Assembly (NCBI GenBank): GCA_013372975.1
Contig: JABXIS010000019.1
Span: 22,743-86,742 of the forward strand
Length of the DNA stretch: 64,000 bases
Reading direction: 5' to 3'
DNA from: Alphaproteobacteria bacterium
GTDB lineage: Bacteria; Pseudomonadota; Alphaproteobacteria; Sphingomonadales; Kordiimonadaceae
Of this stretch, positions 24,561-33,363 are shown piece by piece. Each line of letters begins with the position of its first letter. Position 1 is the stretch's first letter. The position numbers were made by a program, and so were the translations under genes. Below the pieces are notes generated by a model that made no database searches, was not told where the DNA came from, and saw only the letters and a list, made by a program, of their open reading frames with translations.

Positions 24561-25402
24561 GCCCCACCTTTCCTGAAGGACGACCGCCCAACATTTTCAA
24601 GGCCAGCCTTTTCCCCGGCCAATGCTTCTGAATGACCGAGAAAAAGATAGCCGCCCGGCTTGAGCTTTTCCACAAAACGCGCAACCAGTTTGTCCCTGGT
24701 GTCCTTATCGAAATAGATCAGTACGTTTCGGCAGAAAATCACATCAAACGAACCCTTGAAGGGCCATTGATGCAAGAGATTCAGTTTCTTGAACCGGATC
24801 AGGTCTTTCAGTTTTTGATCAATGACCAGCTGGTTATCCGGGGCCCTGCGCGTGTATTTCTTGCGCACCGAGGGCGGCGCGTCAGCCAGATCACTCTTGG
24901 CATAAACACCTGCTTTGGCGCGGTCCAGCATGCCCGTGTCGATGTCGGTCGCCAGAATAAGAGCGTCCCAAGCGGACAGGTCCGGCAAACTATCTGCCAC
25001 CGTCATGGCGATTGAATAGGGTTCCATGCCGCTTGAGCAGCCGGCAGACCAAATTCTTAGCTTCTTCTGGCCAAGCCTTGCCGCATCCCGCACGCTCGCA
25101 GCAAGACTTTCTTTTCCCAATGTTTCAAAGTGGTGGGCCTCCCGGAAGAACCGGGTAAGGTTGGTTGTCATTGCGTTGATCAGGTTGGGCAATTCATCCT
25201 TGCCCTCTGGTGAAGAAAAATAGGCGATATATTCCTTTACCGAGAATAATCCTAACTGGCGCAAACGACGAGCCAGACGAGCATACATCATGTCAAATTT
25301 ATGCTCAGCCAGCACGATGCCAGTCTGATCGTAAATCAGGCCTGAAATATAGTCGAAATCCTTTCGACTGAACTTGAATTCCCGATCAAGGGTATTGCTC
25401 AT
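24557..25402 (-). CDS. cheR: Chemotaxis protein-glutamate methyltransferase CheR
   Basis: CheR uses S-adenosylmethionine to methylate MCP glutamates. The 281-residue protein has the N-terminal helical domain with TTNLTRFFRE (79-88). The methyltransferase domain follows, with the SAM loop WSAGCSSGMEPYS (118-130), ATDID (151-155) and CRNVLIYF (224-231). It is transcribed after the triple-PAS MCP, whose C-terminal DWSEF fits the xWxxF pentapeptide that tethers CheR in other bacteria. Its stop overlaps the cheD start by ATGA. Confidence 0.96.
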   Translation of the reverse strand: MSNTLDREFKFSRKDFDYISGLIYDQTGIVLAEHKFDMMYARLARRLRQLGLFSVKEYIAYFSSPEGKDELPNLINAMTTNLTRFFREAHHFETLGKESLAASVRDAARLGQKKLRIWSAGCSSGMEPYSIAMTVADSLPDLSAWDALILATDIDTGMLDRAKAGVYAKSDLADAPPSVRKKYTRRAPDNQLVIDQKLKDLIRFKKLNLLHQWPFKGSFDVIFCRNVLIYFDKDTRDKLVARFVEKLKPGGYLFLGHSEALAGEKAGLENVGRSSFRKGGA

Positions 25403-25466
25403 ACGACAGTTGTTCCACTACCACATCATTCAGGAAGGACGCAGCGCGCCCTTCCCAACCACCAGC

Positions 25467-27887
25467 TTAGAATTCACTCCAGTCGTCATCATCATCGACA
25501 ACAGTCGGCTTAGGGGCCTTTTTGGGGGCTGCTTTCTTTTTCGGCTTCGCCTTTGTCGCCTTTTGGGGTTTTGGCAATGCCTGAGGCTTCCTGCCCCGAA
25601 TTGCGCGTACCTCTTCAAATTCACCTACCTCATCGACTGTGAAATAGGACATATCATCGCGCATGCTTTCAGCCTGCTCTTCAAGCGCGCGAGCTGCCGC
25701 CGTGTTCTCTTCAACCAAAGCCGAGTTTTGCTGGGTCATTTCATCCATCTCGGTGACTGCCGAATTGATTTCTTCGATGCCGGTAGCCTGCTCTTTGCTG
25801 GCCGCAGCGATCTCCGAAACAATCTCGGTAACACTCTTGATCGATTCCACAATTTCCTTCAGGGATTTACCTGCTTCGTTCACAAGCTTCACGCCGCTTT
25901 GAACCTGGTTTCCGCTATCGACGATCAATTCCTTGATATTCTTGGCCGCATCAGATGAACGCTGGGCCAGCGTCCGCACTTCGGACGCCACAACAGCAAA
26001 GCCCTTACCTGCATCGCCTGCCCGCGCAGCCTCTACTGCGGCATTGAGGGCCAACAGATTGGTCTGGAAGGCAATTTCGTCAATCACACCGATGATATCA
26101 GAGATTTTCTGAGACGACTCCTCGATATTAGCCATCGCCGTCACAGCTTCTTCAACAACCCTACCACCCTCAGTGGCCACATCACGGGCATTAATCCCTT
26201 GCTGGTTGGCCTGTTGCGCATTCTCGCTGTTGGTGCGCACGGTCGCTGCCATTTCTTCCATTGCAGCGGCTGTTTCTTCAAGGGAGGAAGCCTGGGTTTC
26301 TGTGCGCTGCGACAGATCAGCGCTGCCCGCCGTGATTTCTCCGGCCGCGCCGCTTACTTCGTTCGCACTCTCGATGATCCGGCTCACGATGTCTGCCAGT
26401 TGCTCGCTGGTGGTATTACAGCTTTGCTTGAGCTCGTCGAACGTGCCTTCATAATCATTGTGGATGCGTTGGGTTAGATCCCCTTCAGCAAGGGCCTTCA
26501 GCACTTCGACTACTTCGGCCAGGCCGGTTTCACATGTTTCAGAAATAGTGTTCATGCCAGTAGCAAGGTTTAGCATAAAGCCTTCCTTGCCATCGGTTGC
26601 GATGCGCCGGGTGAAATCGCCCGCCGCTACGGCATCTACAACATGAGCTACTTCAGATTCAACCTGCCGTTCTTCCGTAATATTGCGCCATTCAACGATG
26701 GAGCCCAAACGGTTGCCTTTTTCATCCATTACCGGGTTGGCGATCAGGTTGAACTGAAGACTGCCGACTTTAATCTCCGCATTATAGGTAGACGTGAGCG
26801 CACCCAGCAGTGACCGTTGGTGTGCCGGATTCTTGTGGAAGACGTCAAAGCTGGAGCCAACGACAGTATCCACCTTGAAGTTCGGCAAAGACCGCTGCAG
26901 TTCGCTTTCCACGCTGCGAAGCATGCTTTCAACCGCTTTGTTCATATAGACAATATTGGTATCGGCATCAGCCACCATCACGTTGGTGGAACAGCCATCA
27001 AGCGCGATCTTGATCCGGGCATTTTCCGCTGCAATAGCGGCAGCTGCCTCCTCGGCGGCCAATCGCTCTGTAACGTCAGACCATTCAACCGACGTGCCGA
27101 ACCGCTCACCGTCCCTGTCAATCACCGGATTGGCGATAAGGTCAAACGTGCGGCCACCAATTTTGATACGACTGGTGAATGTGTCGCGCAAACCGCCCGC
27201 CAGCTTGCGCTGGTGCGAGGGGTTTGCGTGAAATCCGTCAATATTGGTGCCAATCAGTTTGCTGGCATCAAAGTTAGGCAGGTCTTTCCGAATATCCGCC
27301 TCGGCAGCATCCATCATTTCCTGCATGCTTTTGTTCATATAGATGATGTTGAAATCATTATCCGCAATCATCACATTCACTTTGGCACCATCCAAAGCGA
27401 TTTTGATCTTGGCAATTTCCGCATTTTCGGCCGCTATCAGTTTTTGCTGTGTAATGTCTGTGGCGTATTTCACGACCTTGAAGGGACGGCCATTCCCATC
27501 CATGATTGGGTTATAGGACGCGTTAATCCATACTTCCTTGCCGTTCTTGCCAAGCCGGCGGAATTCACCGGCCTCGAACTGCCCATTGCGCAGCTTTTCC
27601 CAAAACATCTTGTAGTCGTTGCTGGCAGCATAGTCTGCCTCCGCAAACATGCTGTGGTGCCGGCCCTTAACTTCCTCAAGCTGATAGCCCATGGCATTCA
27701 GGAAATTCTGGTTGGCCGTGATGATTGTGCCATCGAGCTCAAACTCAATCACAGCCTGTGATCGATGGATCGCCTCTATTTGCCCAAGCAGATCAAGCAT
27801 CCGCCCCTTATCTCCTTGATCGCCGCCAAAAAGGCCACGCAGGGAAGTCAGCATCCCACTGTTTTTCTTTACACCGCCATCCATCAT
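25467..27887 (-). CDS. Soluble methyl-accepting chemotaxis protein with three PAS domains
   Basis: This 806-residue receptor lacks membrane helices, so it should sense an intracellular signal. PAS1 (about 34-150) is followed by PAS2 (about 160-275) and PAS3 (about 291-405). These last two are clear duplicates sharing KIALDG, IYMNK or VYMNK, LPNF, NP.HQR and LIANPV. A HAMP-like stretch (about 410-505) links to the MCP coiled coil, whose tip is [18 protein letters not shown] (607-624). Glutamate/glutamine-rich methylation helices flank the tip. An Ala/Lys/Pro-rich linker carries the C-terminal DDDDDWSEF, matching an xWxxF tether for CheR/CheB. The start follows GGAGACGAAG. Its relatives include energy- or redox-sensing receptors with PAS-bound cofactors; the ligand here is unknown. 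Confidence 0.93.
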   Translation of the reverse strand: MMDGGVKKNSGMLTSLRGLFGGDQGDKGRMLDLLGQIEAIHRSQAVIEFELDGTIITANQNFLNAMGYQLEEVKGRHHSMFAEADYAASNDYKMFWEKLRNGQFEAGEFRRLGKNGKEVWINASYNPIMDGNGRPFKVVKYATDITQQKLIAAENAEIAKIKIALDGAKVNVMIADNDFNIIYMNKSMQEMMDAAEADIRKDLPNFDASKLIGTNIDGFHANPSHQRKLAGGLRDTFTSRIKIGGRTFDLIANPVIDRDGERFGTSVEWSDVTERLAAEEAAAAIAAENARIKIALDGCSTNVMVADADTNIVYMNKAVESMLRSVESELQRSLPNFKVDTVVGSSFDVFHKNPAHQRSLLGALTSTYNAEIKVGSLQFNLIANPVMDEKGNRLGSIVEWRNITEERQVESEVAHVVDAVAAGDFTRRIATDGKEGFMLNLATGMNTISETCETGLAEVVEVLKALAEGDLTQRIHNDYEGTFDELKQSCNTTSEQLADIVSRIIESANEVSGAAGEITAGSADLSQRTETQASSLEETAAAMEEMAATVRTNSENAQQANQQGINARDVATEGGRVVEEAVTAMANIEESSQKISDIIGVIDEIAFQTNLLALNAAVEAARAGDAGKGFAVVASEVRTLAQRSSDAAKNIKELIVDSGNQVQSGVKLVNEAGKSLKEIVESIKSVTEIVSEIAAASKEQATGIEEINSAVTEMDEMTQQNSALVEENTAAARALEEQAESMRDDMSYFTVDEVGEFEEVRAIRGRKPQALPKPQKATKAKPKKKAAPKKAPKPTVVDDDDDWSEF

Positions 27888-27928
27888 CTTCGTCTCCTAA
27901 GACCTGTTGGTCCTTGCGTAAATTCGCT

Positions 27929-28483
27929 CTATTTCGCGCCTTTAACCTGCGCTACCAGCTTCTCAACATCGAAAAGCTTGTTGATTTCCAAAAGGGCGAC
28001 CATTCGGTCATCCACTGTGATCAGGCCACTAAGAAACCGCTGATCCACCTGCGTTTCCACTTCGGGCACATCCAGTATCTGTTCGCAGTTGATCGTCAGA
28101 ATGTCTGACACAGCGTCAACGAGCAGGCCCATGATCCGGTTTTCGACAGCCACAATGATCACCACATGCAGCGGCGTTGCCTCTGTAGGTTTGCCACTGA
28201 AACGGCAGCGCAGATCAAAGATCGGCACAATAGCCCCACGCAAATTCAACACGCCGCGCACGTAATCGGGCGTGTTCGGAAGGGCTGTCACGCTTGTCCA
28301 GCCCTGAATTTCGCGAACAGCCATAATATCGATGCCATATTCAGATTTACCCACCTGAAAAGACACAAACTGAACCAGTTTGCCTGCTTCCAGTTCCTCT
28401 TCACTTCCGTCTTTCGCGACTCCTATCTCCGAAGGGTCAAAACCTTTCGGTACGGGTTCGCGGGATGCTGCGGTATTGGCCAT
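27929..28483 (-). CDS. cheW: Chemotaxis adaptor protein CheW
   Basis: CheW couples MCPs to CheA. The 184-residue protein has an unusually long N-terminal extension of about 40 residues, rich in Pro, Ser and Glu, before the CheW fold begins at LVQFVSFQVGKSEYGIDI. The segments NTPDYVRGVLNLRGAIVPIF and LVDAVSDIL are typical. The start is the ATG at 28483, which follows GGAAAGGGGCAGAA; an upstream frame to 28579 overlaps cheA and is not used. It lies 22 nt after cheA. Confidence 0.95.
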   Translation of the reverse strand: MANTAASREPVPKGFDPSEIGVAKDGSEEELEAGKLVQFVSFQVGKSEYGIDIMAVREIQGWTSVTALPNTPDYVRGVLNLRGAIVPIFDLRCRFSGKPTEATPLHVVIIVAVENRIMGLLVDAVSDILTINCEQILDVPEVETQVDQRFLSGLITVDDRMVALLEINKLFDVEKLVAQVKGAK

Positions 28484-28505
28484 TTCTGCCCCTTTCCAGT
28501 TCACC

Positions 28506-30695
28506 CTACTCTGCCGGAACCGCAAGCGGTTCGTCCGACAGTTTTCCATAATTGACGCCCTCCATATCAGCGAGCGCATCGATATCGAGGATCAGGCAAA
28601 CACTACCGTCCCCAAGAATAGTTGCCGAAGCTACGCCTTCGACTGCACAGAAATTGCTTTCAAGCGATTTGATCACCACCTGCTGCTGCCCAGCGAGCAT
28701 ATCAAGCACCAGCCCAATCACGCGCCCACCATCAGCCTCCACCAAAACCACCAGCCCTTTGGATGGGTCTGTTTCGGCGCCTTCAATGCCAAAGATCCTG
28801 GCCAAAGGAATAAGACGCACATAATTGCCGCGAATATTCACCACATGGCCGCCGCCTACCATTTCATTCACATCCTTTGGCTGAGGCCTAACCGTTTCGA
28901 TGATGGAACCAATCGGCACCACATAGCGTTGGTTCCCTACACCCACCACCATGCCATCAAGTACCGCAAGGGTCAGGGGCAAAGTCAGAAGGAAACGTGT
29001 ACCCACGCCCGGTTCCGATGACACCGATACCCGCCCACCCAGGCTTTGGATATTGCGGCGCACCACATCCATACCCACGCCCCGTCCGGAGAGGTCTGTG
29101 ACCTCGTCAGCCGTAGAAAACCCAGGCGCAAATATCAGATTGTCGATCTCTTCGTCCGACAAGGTGGCATCCTCAGAAACAACGCCCTTCTCTTTTGCGA
29201 GCGATAGGACCTTGGGTCGGTTGATGCCCCTGCCATCGTCGATAATCTGAATAACGATACGACCGCCGCGATGCTCAGCCGAAAGGGTAATGGTACCTTC
29301 CTCAGGTTTTCCTGCTTCAGTGCGTTCTTCGGGTGTTTCCAGGCCATGATCAAGTGAGTTGCGGATCATATGGGTGAGTGGGTCGGCAAGCTCTTCAATC
29401 ACTGTCTTGTCAACCTCTGTGCCCTCACCCTGGGTCACCAACTTCACTTTCTTACCAAGCTTGCCCGCCACATCTCGAACGATGCGGGGCATGCGTGCAA
29501 ATACAGATTTCACTGGCTGCATCCGTACAGCCATCACATTGTCTTGCAGCTCCCGAATATGATTGGATAACTCTGTCATCCCCGTGCCAATACGACTATT
29601 GCGTAGTGCTTCATTTGCCTGCATTTCCTGCGACAACATGGACTGGGTGATAACAATCTCGCCCACCATATCCACCAGCTTGTCAATGCGATCCAGTTCC
29701 ACGCGGATAGATCCGCCTTTGGAAGACGTTGGCGCTGCGGCTGGTGCTGTTTGTTCGTCAGGCGCCTTGGTTGGGGAAGCTGAGGCAACTTGCGTCGAGG
29801 TTGGTGCTGCCACAGGCTCGGGTGCATTTACAGCTGTTTCGGTGTCACCGCTGGGTTGAGGATTCGTGCTAATGCCGTCGTCGTCGCCAAACAATCCAAA
29901 CCCATCATCATCGTCCCCAAAAAGGCCAAAGCCGTCAAAGTCCTGATCCTGCTCTCTGGCAACATCGGTCACGGAAATTGCGAGCTTGCACTCATCTTCC
30001 ACAAACTCGAAAACCTCTTCAATTCGGTCTGGTGCCTCTATTGTCTCGAGATATAGAACCCAGGAGAGGTAGGCGCTTTCTGGTTCCAGGTCATCAAAGC
30101 GGGGAAGGCGCGATACATCGCCAAGAACTTCCAGGCGGCCCAGCTCTCCAAGCTCGCGAAACAGTAGAAGTGGTTCGTTTGCATTTCGGAACATCGACGC
30201 CTTCGGTTCAAACTCAATCCGGTAGCGCACATTTCTTCCGGTAGCGCCAACGCTCCCAACTGCCGACGCTGCCTTTTCAGTGGCCTGCACCGACGCGCTG
30301 CCCATCCAGCTTTCGATTTCCTTCTCAACAGAGGTTGTGGCGTCGGGGGAAGCCTCCCGGCCCTCCTCGGCACATTCAACGAGATCCTGTACAAGGTCGG
30401 CGCCCCTGAACAGGGTCCCGACCAAATCATCAGACACGGACATATGCCCATTCCGAAGCCGATCTAAAAGTGCTTCAAAATTGTGCGATACACGCACGAG
30501 ATCAGCGAAGCCAAAGGTCGCCGCACCAGCTTTTATGGAGTGAATGGCCCGAAAGATGGCATGCAAGATCTCAGGGTCCTGATCACCTGCTTCCAAAAGC
30601 GACAACTGATGTTCCAGATCAGCAAAAAGCTCACGGCATTCCTGAAAAAAGGTCGCCTTGAATTGAGCATATGCCTCTGTCAGATCGCTAGACAC
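28506..30695 (-). CDS. cheA: Chemotaxis histidine kinase CheA
   Basis: CheA autophosphorylates in response to receptors and passes the phosphate to CheY and CheB. The 729-residue protein starts with an Hpt domain, phosphorylated at H52 in AIHSIKAGAATFGF. A regulatory P2-like region follows, with acidic repeats DGFGLFGDDDDG around residues 250-275 and a Pro/Ala/Thr-rich linker. Then come the dimerisation helices, the ATPase (NSLDHGLE, DDGRGIN, GRGVGMDVV) and a C-terminal CheW-like domain. The start is a GTG at 30695, preceded by AAGGAGATTTGT. The duplicated DGFGLFGDDD element is an oddity of the linker, possibly a CheY- or CheB-docking peptide. Confidence 0.96.
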   Translation of the reverse strand: MSSDLTEAYAQFKATFFQECRELFADLEHQLSLLEAGDQDPEILHAIFRAIHSIKAGAATFGFADLVRVSHNFEALLDRLRNGHMSVSDDLVGTLFRGADLVQDLVECAEEGREASPDATTSVEKEIESWMGSASVQATEKAASAVGSVGATGRNVRYRIEFEPKASMFRNANEPLLLFRELGELGRLEVLGDVSRLPRFDDLEPESAYLSWVLYLETIEAPDRIEEVFEFVEDECKLAISVTDVAREQDQDFDGFGLFGDDDDGFGLFGDDDGISTNPQPSGDTETAVNAPEPVAAPTSTQVASASPTKAPDEQTAPAAAPTSSKGGSIRVELDRIDKLVDMVGEIVITQSMLSQEMQANEALRNSRIGTGMTELSNHIRELQDNVMAVRMQPVKSVFARMPRIVRDVAGKLGKKVKLVTQGEGTEVDKTVIEELADPLTHMIRNSLDHGLETPEERTEAGKPEEGTITLSAEHRGGRIVIQIIDDGRGINRPKVLSLAKEKGVVSEDATLSDEEIDNLIFAPGFSTADEVTDLSGRGVGMDVVRRNIQSLGGRVSVSSEPGVGTRFLLTLPLTLAVLDGMVVGVGNQRYVVPIGSIIETVRPQPKDVNEMVGGGHVVNIRGNYVRLIPLARIFGIEGAETDPSKGLVVLVEADGGRVIGLVLDMLAGQQQVVIKSLESNFCAVEGVASATILGDGSVCLILDIDALADMEGVNYGKLSDEPLAVPAE

Positions 30696-30733
30696 ACAAA
30701 TCTCCTTTCCGTGAGCTAACTATGAAAAGGAAA

Positions 30734-31096
30734 TCAGGGACAAACCTTGGCAATCACTTGCAGCAATTTCTCAGGAACAAATGGCTTCACGATCCACCCC
30801 GTGGCACCAGCCTCCTTCGCTTGCATCTTGAGATCAGCAGCGGACTCTGTCGTCAAAACAAGGATTGGTGTGCCACGATGCACAGAGTTTGAACGCACAT
30901 GGCGCACGAATTCAATGCCATTCATATTTGGCATGTTTACATCGGTAATAATCAAATCATAAGGAGCGCCACCCAACATAGTGGTGGCATGCTGACCGTC
31001 CTCAGCCAAGGTCACTTCGTGCCCGGCTTGCTCCAGGGTGAACTGCACCATGTCGCGGATCGTTTTAGAATCATCAACGGCTAATACTTTTGTCAT
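30734..31096 (-). CDS. cheY: Chemotaxis response regulator CheY
   Basis: This single-domain receiver of 120 residues carries phosphate to the flagellar switch or another output. The acidic pocket is D8/D9 and the phosphoacceptor is D52 in IITDVNMPNMNG. The conserved threonine lies in LTTES and the lysine in WIVKPF. The start codon directly follows the stop of the STAS gene (TAAATG), which implies coupled translation. The cheA start lies 38 nt downstream. Confidence 0.96.
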   Translation of the reverse strand: MTKVLAVDDSKTIRDMVQFTLEQAGHEVTLAEDGQHATTMLGGAPYDLIITDVNMPNMNGIEFVRHVRSNSVHRGTPILVLTTESAADLKMQAKEAGATGWIVKPFVPEKLLQVIAKVCP

Positions 31097-31378
31097 TTAA
31101 TTTCCCCATTGGTCCAGATACTCGGACAAGCCAAGGTTTTGAAAAGAATCGGAAAAAACACTGGAGGGTCGGGTGATATGAAAGGCAAGCCCCAAGCGCT
31201 CAGCCTCGATACCTGCAGCAATCAATACCTGCACACATGGCGTAGATATCTTGCGAACCCGCGACGCATTAACAGTCAGAGTTTCTTTCTTTGCCAATTG
31301 CTCGCACATTTCAGCTTTCAACGGATCACCCGCTGAAATATCCAAAATCTCTGTTAAAACAAGCTCTTGCGCTGCCAC
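31097..31378 (-). CDS. STAS-domain protein of the chemotaxis operon
   Basis: This 93-residue protein has the fold of anti-sigma-factor antagonists. The helix that would carry the phosphorylatable serine reads RKISTPCVQVLIAAG. It lies immediately before cheY with zero spacing. STAS proteins of this type are often found at the head of alphaproteobacterial chemotaxis operons and are thought to act inside the signalling arrays, but their role is not settled. No anti-sigma-factor kinase gene is nearby. Confidence 0.85.
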   Translation of the reverse strand: MAAQELVLTEILDISAGDPLKAEMCEQLAKKETLTVNASRVRKISTPCVQVLIAAGIEAERLGLAFHITRPSSVFSDSFQNLGLSEYLDQWGN

Positions 31379-31465
31379 ATCCGCCCCGTTTTATCTGTGC
31401 AACGACCCCCGGAACTACCGACATAGAGAAGCACAGCTAGGGTTAATAAATAGCTAATCCCTTGA

Positions 31466-32749
31466 TCACCACCCCAAAGAAATGTCGTTCTCGTCCGGCT
31501 CATCTTCGGGCCCCACTTCAGCCGCCCCTTTCAGGTCTTCCAAAAACGTCGAAACGGTATGCTCTAGGATCACAACATTCTGCTGCAAATCAGCTGCCGC
31601 GGCGCGCAAGGCCTCAGCGCGTTGCAATGCATCTTCGGACGTGTTCTTGACCTGTTCGATCCTGTCAGTCACTTCGTCTGTTCCGTTTGAGGCTTCGTGG
31701 ATGTTTCGATCGATCTCTTCCGTTGCTCGCGATTGCTCTTCTGTGGCTGAACGGATGGCATTTGCAATTCTATGCAGCCCCTGAATAGTGCCGGCAATGC
31801 CGTTGACAGAAGATGCTGTTTTTTGCGTCCTGTCCTGCAAATCAGAAACCTGAGCCGCTATTTCATCCGTTGCCTTGCTTGTCTGCTGGGCCAGGGTTTT
31901 CACTTCCGATGCAACCACCGAGAACCCCCTACCTGCCTCACCTGCCCGCGCGGCCTCAATGGTGGCGTTCAGGGCTAGCAGGTTGGTTTGCGAAGCAATG
32001 TCATGAATTAGGGTAACGAAGCGGCCGATTTCCTCTGACTCTTTCGTTAGTATCTTGATCCGGTCGCTGGCTTCATCGGCGGCATCGTGCGCAACATTTG
32101 CTTCATCAGAAGAGGCCGCAATCTGTTTCGATATCTCATGAACTGAATCCGTTAATCCCTCAGATGCCGCCGCTATCACATGAACATTGTCAGACGTTTT
32201 CCTTGCTGCACCTGCTGCCGCTTCCGCCTGCGCCTGTGTATCCAAAGCCTGCTCGCTCATGATAGTCGCGGCCTGGTGCATCTCGCCGGCAGCGGTGGAA
32301 AGGCAGGAAACCAGTTTGGTGACAGTATCGCTAAATCTTGCCGCCAGTTCGTCATCATGATGACGACGATTTTCTTCTGCCCCCGCCAGTGTCCTGGCCA
32401 ATCTATTTACTGCGTCGGATATGTCAGAAAATTCACCGCCTAACTTAGGTTCAAATTCCGGACAACCCTGCCCTGCAGAGAGAAGCCCAACGCTTCTCAA
32501 TAGGCCGTCATTAAATCCAGAGATAGTCTGCAGGAACTTATTGACCCGCATGATCGTCGATGCGGCTGGCCCGTATGCAACAGCATCAGGGATCTGCACT
32601 TTCATGTCACCCATAGTGGCGAGCCTCAGTGCTTGCTCGATTGCAATCAAGGCACGCTCATGCGGGTTTTCCGCGAATTCGCCCCTTTCGGTTATTCTAT
32701 CCTCAAAGGGCAACGCCACTTCGGGCGTAAGCTTTCGTTGTTCGAACAT
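31466..32749 (-). CDS. Soluble methyl-accepting chemotaxis-type protein
   Basis: This 427-residue cytoplasmic receptor has no membrane segments. An N-terminal helical region of about 130 residues has no recognisable sensor domain. It is followed by a long MCP coiled coil with the tip [18 protein letters not shown] (253-270) and [14 protein letters not shown]. The acidic C-terminus ends NDISLGW, which looks like the end of E. coli CheZ (DSLGF), the peptide by which CheZ grips CheY. It is the first gene of the operon, and AGAGGTGCATA precedes its ATG. The STAS gene follows after 87 nt. Confidence 0.87.
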   Translation of the reverse strand: MFEQRKLTPEVALPFEDRITERGEFAENPHERALIAIEQALRLATMGDMKVQIPDAVAYGPAASTIMRVNKFLQTISGFNDGLLRSVGLLSAGQGCPEFEPKLGGEFSDISDAVNRLARTLAGAEENRRHHDDELAARFSDTVTKLVSCLSTAAGEMHQAATIMSEQALDTQAQAEAAAGAARKTSDNVHVIAAASEGLTDSVHEISKQIAASSDEANVAHDAADEASDRIKILTKESEEIGRFVTLIHDIASQTNLLALNATIEAARAGEAGRGFSVVASEVKTLAQQTSKATDEIAAQVSDLQDRTQKTASSVNGIAGTIQGLHRIANAIRSATEEQSRATEEIDRNIHEASNGTDEVTDRIEQVKNTSEDALQRAEALRAAAADLQQNVVILEHTVSTFLEDLKGAAEVGPEDEPDENDISLGW

Positions 32750-33050
32750 TATGCACCTCTAATTAAAGACCAGTGCCCCCCATCGTTCGATTTTAGACCC
32801 ACGTCCTCCTGTGGGCGCAAATCAACACACAGCCAGCAAAACCAGCAAGAAATTGACCTGCATGATGAAAACAACCGAAAGAATAACTCAGTTGTAAGTC
32901 ATCAACCATGAGTATCCTGATACATCCTTTTGGCGACTATGAGCAAGTAAAAAGGAAGAAACTGGCCAAAAACCAAGTTTTTCCATGAAAATTTAAACCA
33001 AATAACTAATACGGAGATGAATTACTTGTTGTATTCATCAATCTGGAAAC
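32750..33050. other. Gene-free region upstream of the chemotaxis operon
   Basis: This stretch of about 300 bases has no supported gene. It should hold the chemotaxis promoter on the minus strand, but I see no convincing sigma-70 or sigma-54 element. It contains an inverted repeat CCCAC/GTGGG at about 32800-32817. A longer one, GATGAAT (33016-33022) with ATTCATC (33033-33039), is a 24-nt imperfect hairpin that could be an operator. Confidence 0.5.
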
Positions 33051-33081
33051 AAAAAAGCCTCGCTATTCAGCGAGGCTTTTT
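33051..33081 (-). terminator. Terminator of the tRNA-Glu operon (bidirectional form)
   Basis: AAAAAGCCTCGCT and AGCGAGGCTTTTT form a perfect stem around the loop ATTC. On the minus strand it follows the second tRNA by 2 nt and ends in a T-run. The symmetry lets it stop transcription from either side. Confidence 0.88.
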
Positions 33082-33083
33082 GA

Positions 33084-33159
33084 TGGTGATCCCTACGGGA
33101 CTCGAACCCGTGTTTCCGCCGTGAAAGGGCGGCGTCCTAGGCCACTAGACGAAGGGACC
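33084..33159 (-). tRNA. tRNA-Glu (anticodon TTC), downstream copy
   Basis: The 76-nt cloverleaf includes an encoded CCA. The acceptor stem is GGTCCCT with AGGGATC, the anticodon loop CTTTCAC gives anticodon TTC, and the T-arm contains GGTTCGAGTCC. It is identical to the copy at 33188, from which it is separated by 28 nt. Confidence 0.95.
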
Positions 33160-33187
33160 ATTCATAAGAACGGCCTGTCTGCGAGAA

Positions 33188-33263
33188 TGGTGATCCCTAC
33201 GGGACTCGAACCCGTGTTTCCGCCGTGAAAGGGCGGCGTCCTAGGCCACTAGACGAAGGGACC
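33188..33263 (-). tRNA. tRNA-Glu (anticodon TTC), promoter-proximal copy
   Basis: Same 76-nt sequence as the copy at 33084, with encoded CCA and anticodon TTC. It is transcribed first from the promoter at about 33293-33321. Confidence 0.95.
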
Positions 33264-33292
33264 ACGCTGCAGTTCTCGCTGCGACGGGGGCC

Positions 33293-33321
33293 TAGATACC
33301 GACACCCAGTGCCCCGGTCAA
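33293..33321 (-). promoter_or_regulatory. Probable sigma-70 promoter of the tRNA-Glu pair
   Basis: On the minus strand TTGACC (complement of 33316-33321) is followed after exactly 17 nt by TATCTA (complement of 33293-33298). The first tRNA begins 30 nt further on. The -35 is close to consensus and the -10 is weaker. Confidence 0.6.
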
Positions 33322-33363
33322 CATCTTTTTACATTTTTCTTACCGTGCCTAAGCCAGCGGGTA

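Noticed and set aside
33016..33039. GATGAAT/ATTCATC inverted repeat as a terminator
   Set aside because: It is AT-rich with a bulge and no T-run, and lies beside a far better terminator; it may be an operator instead.
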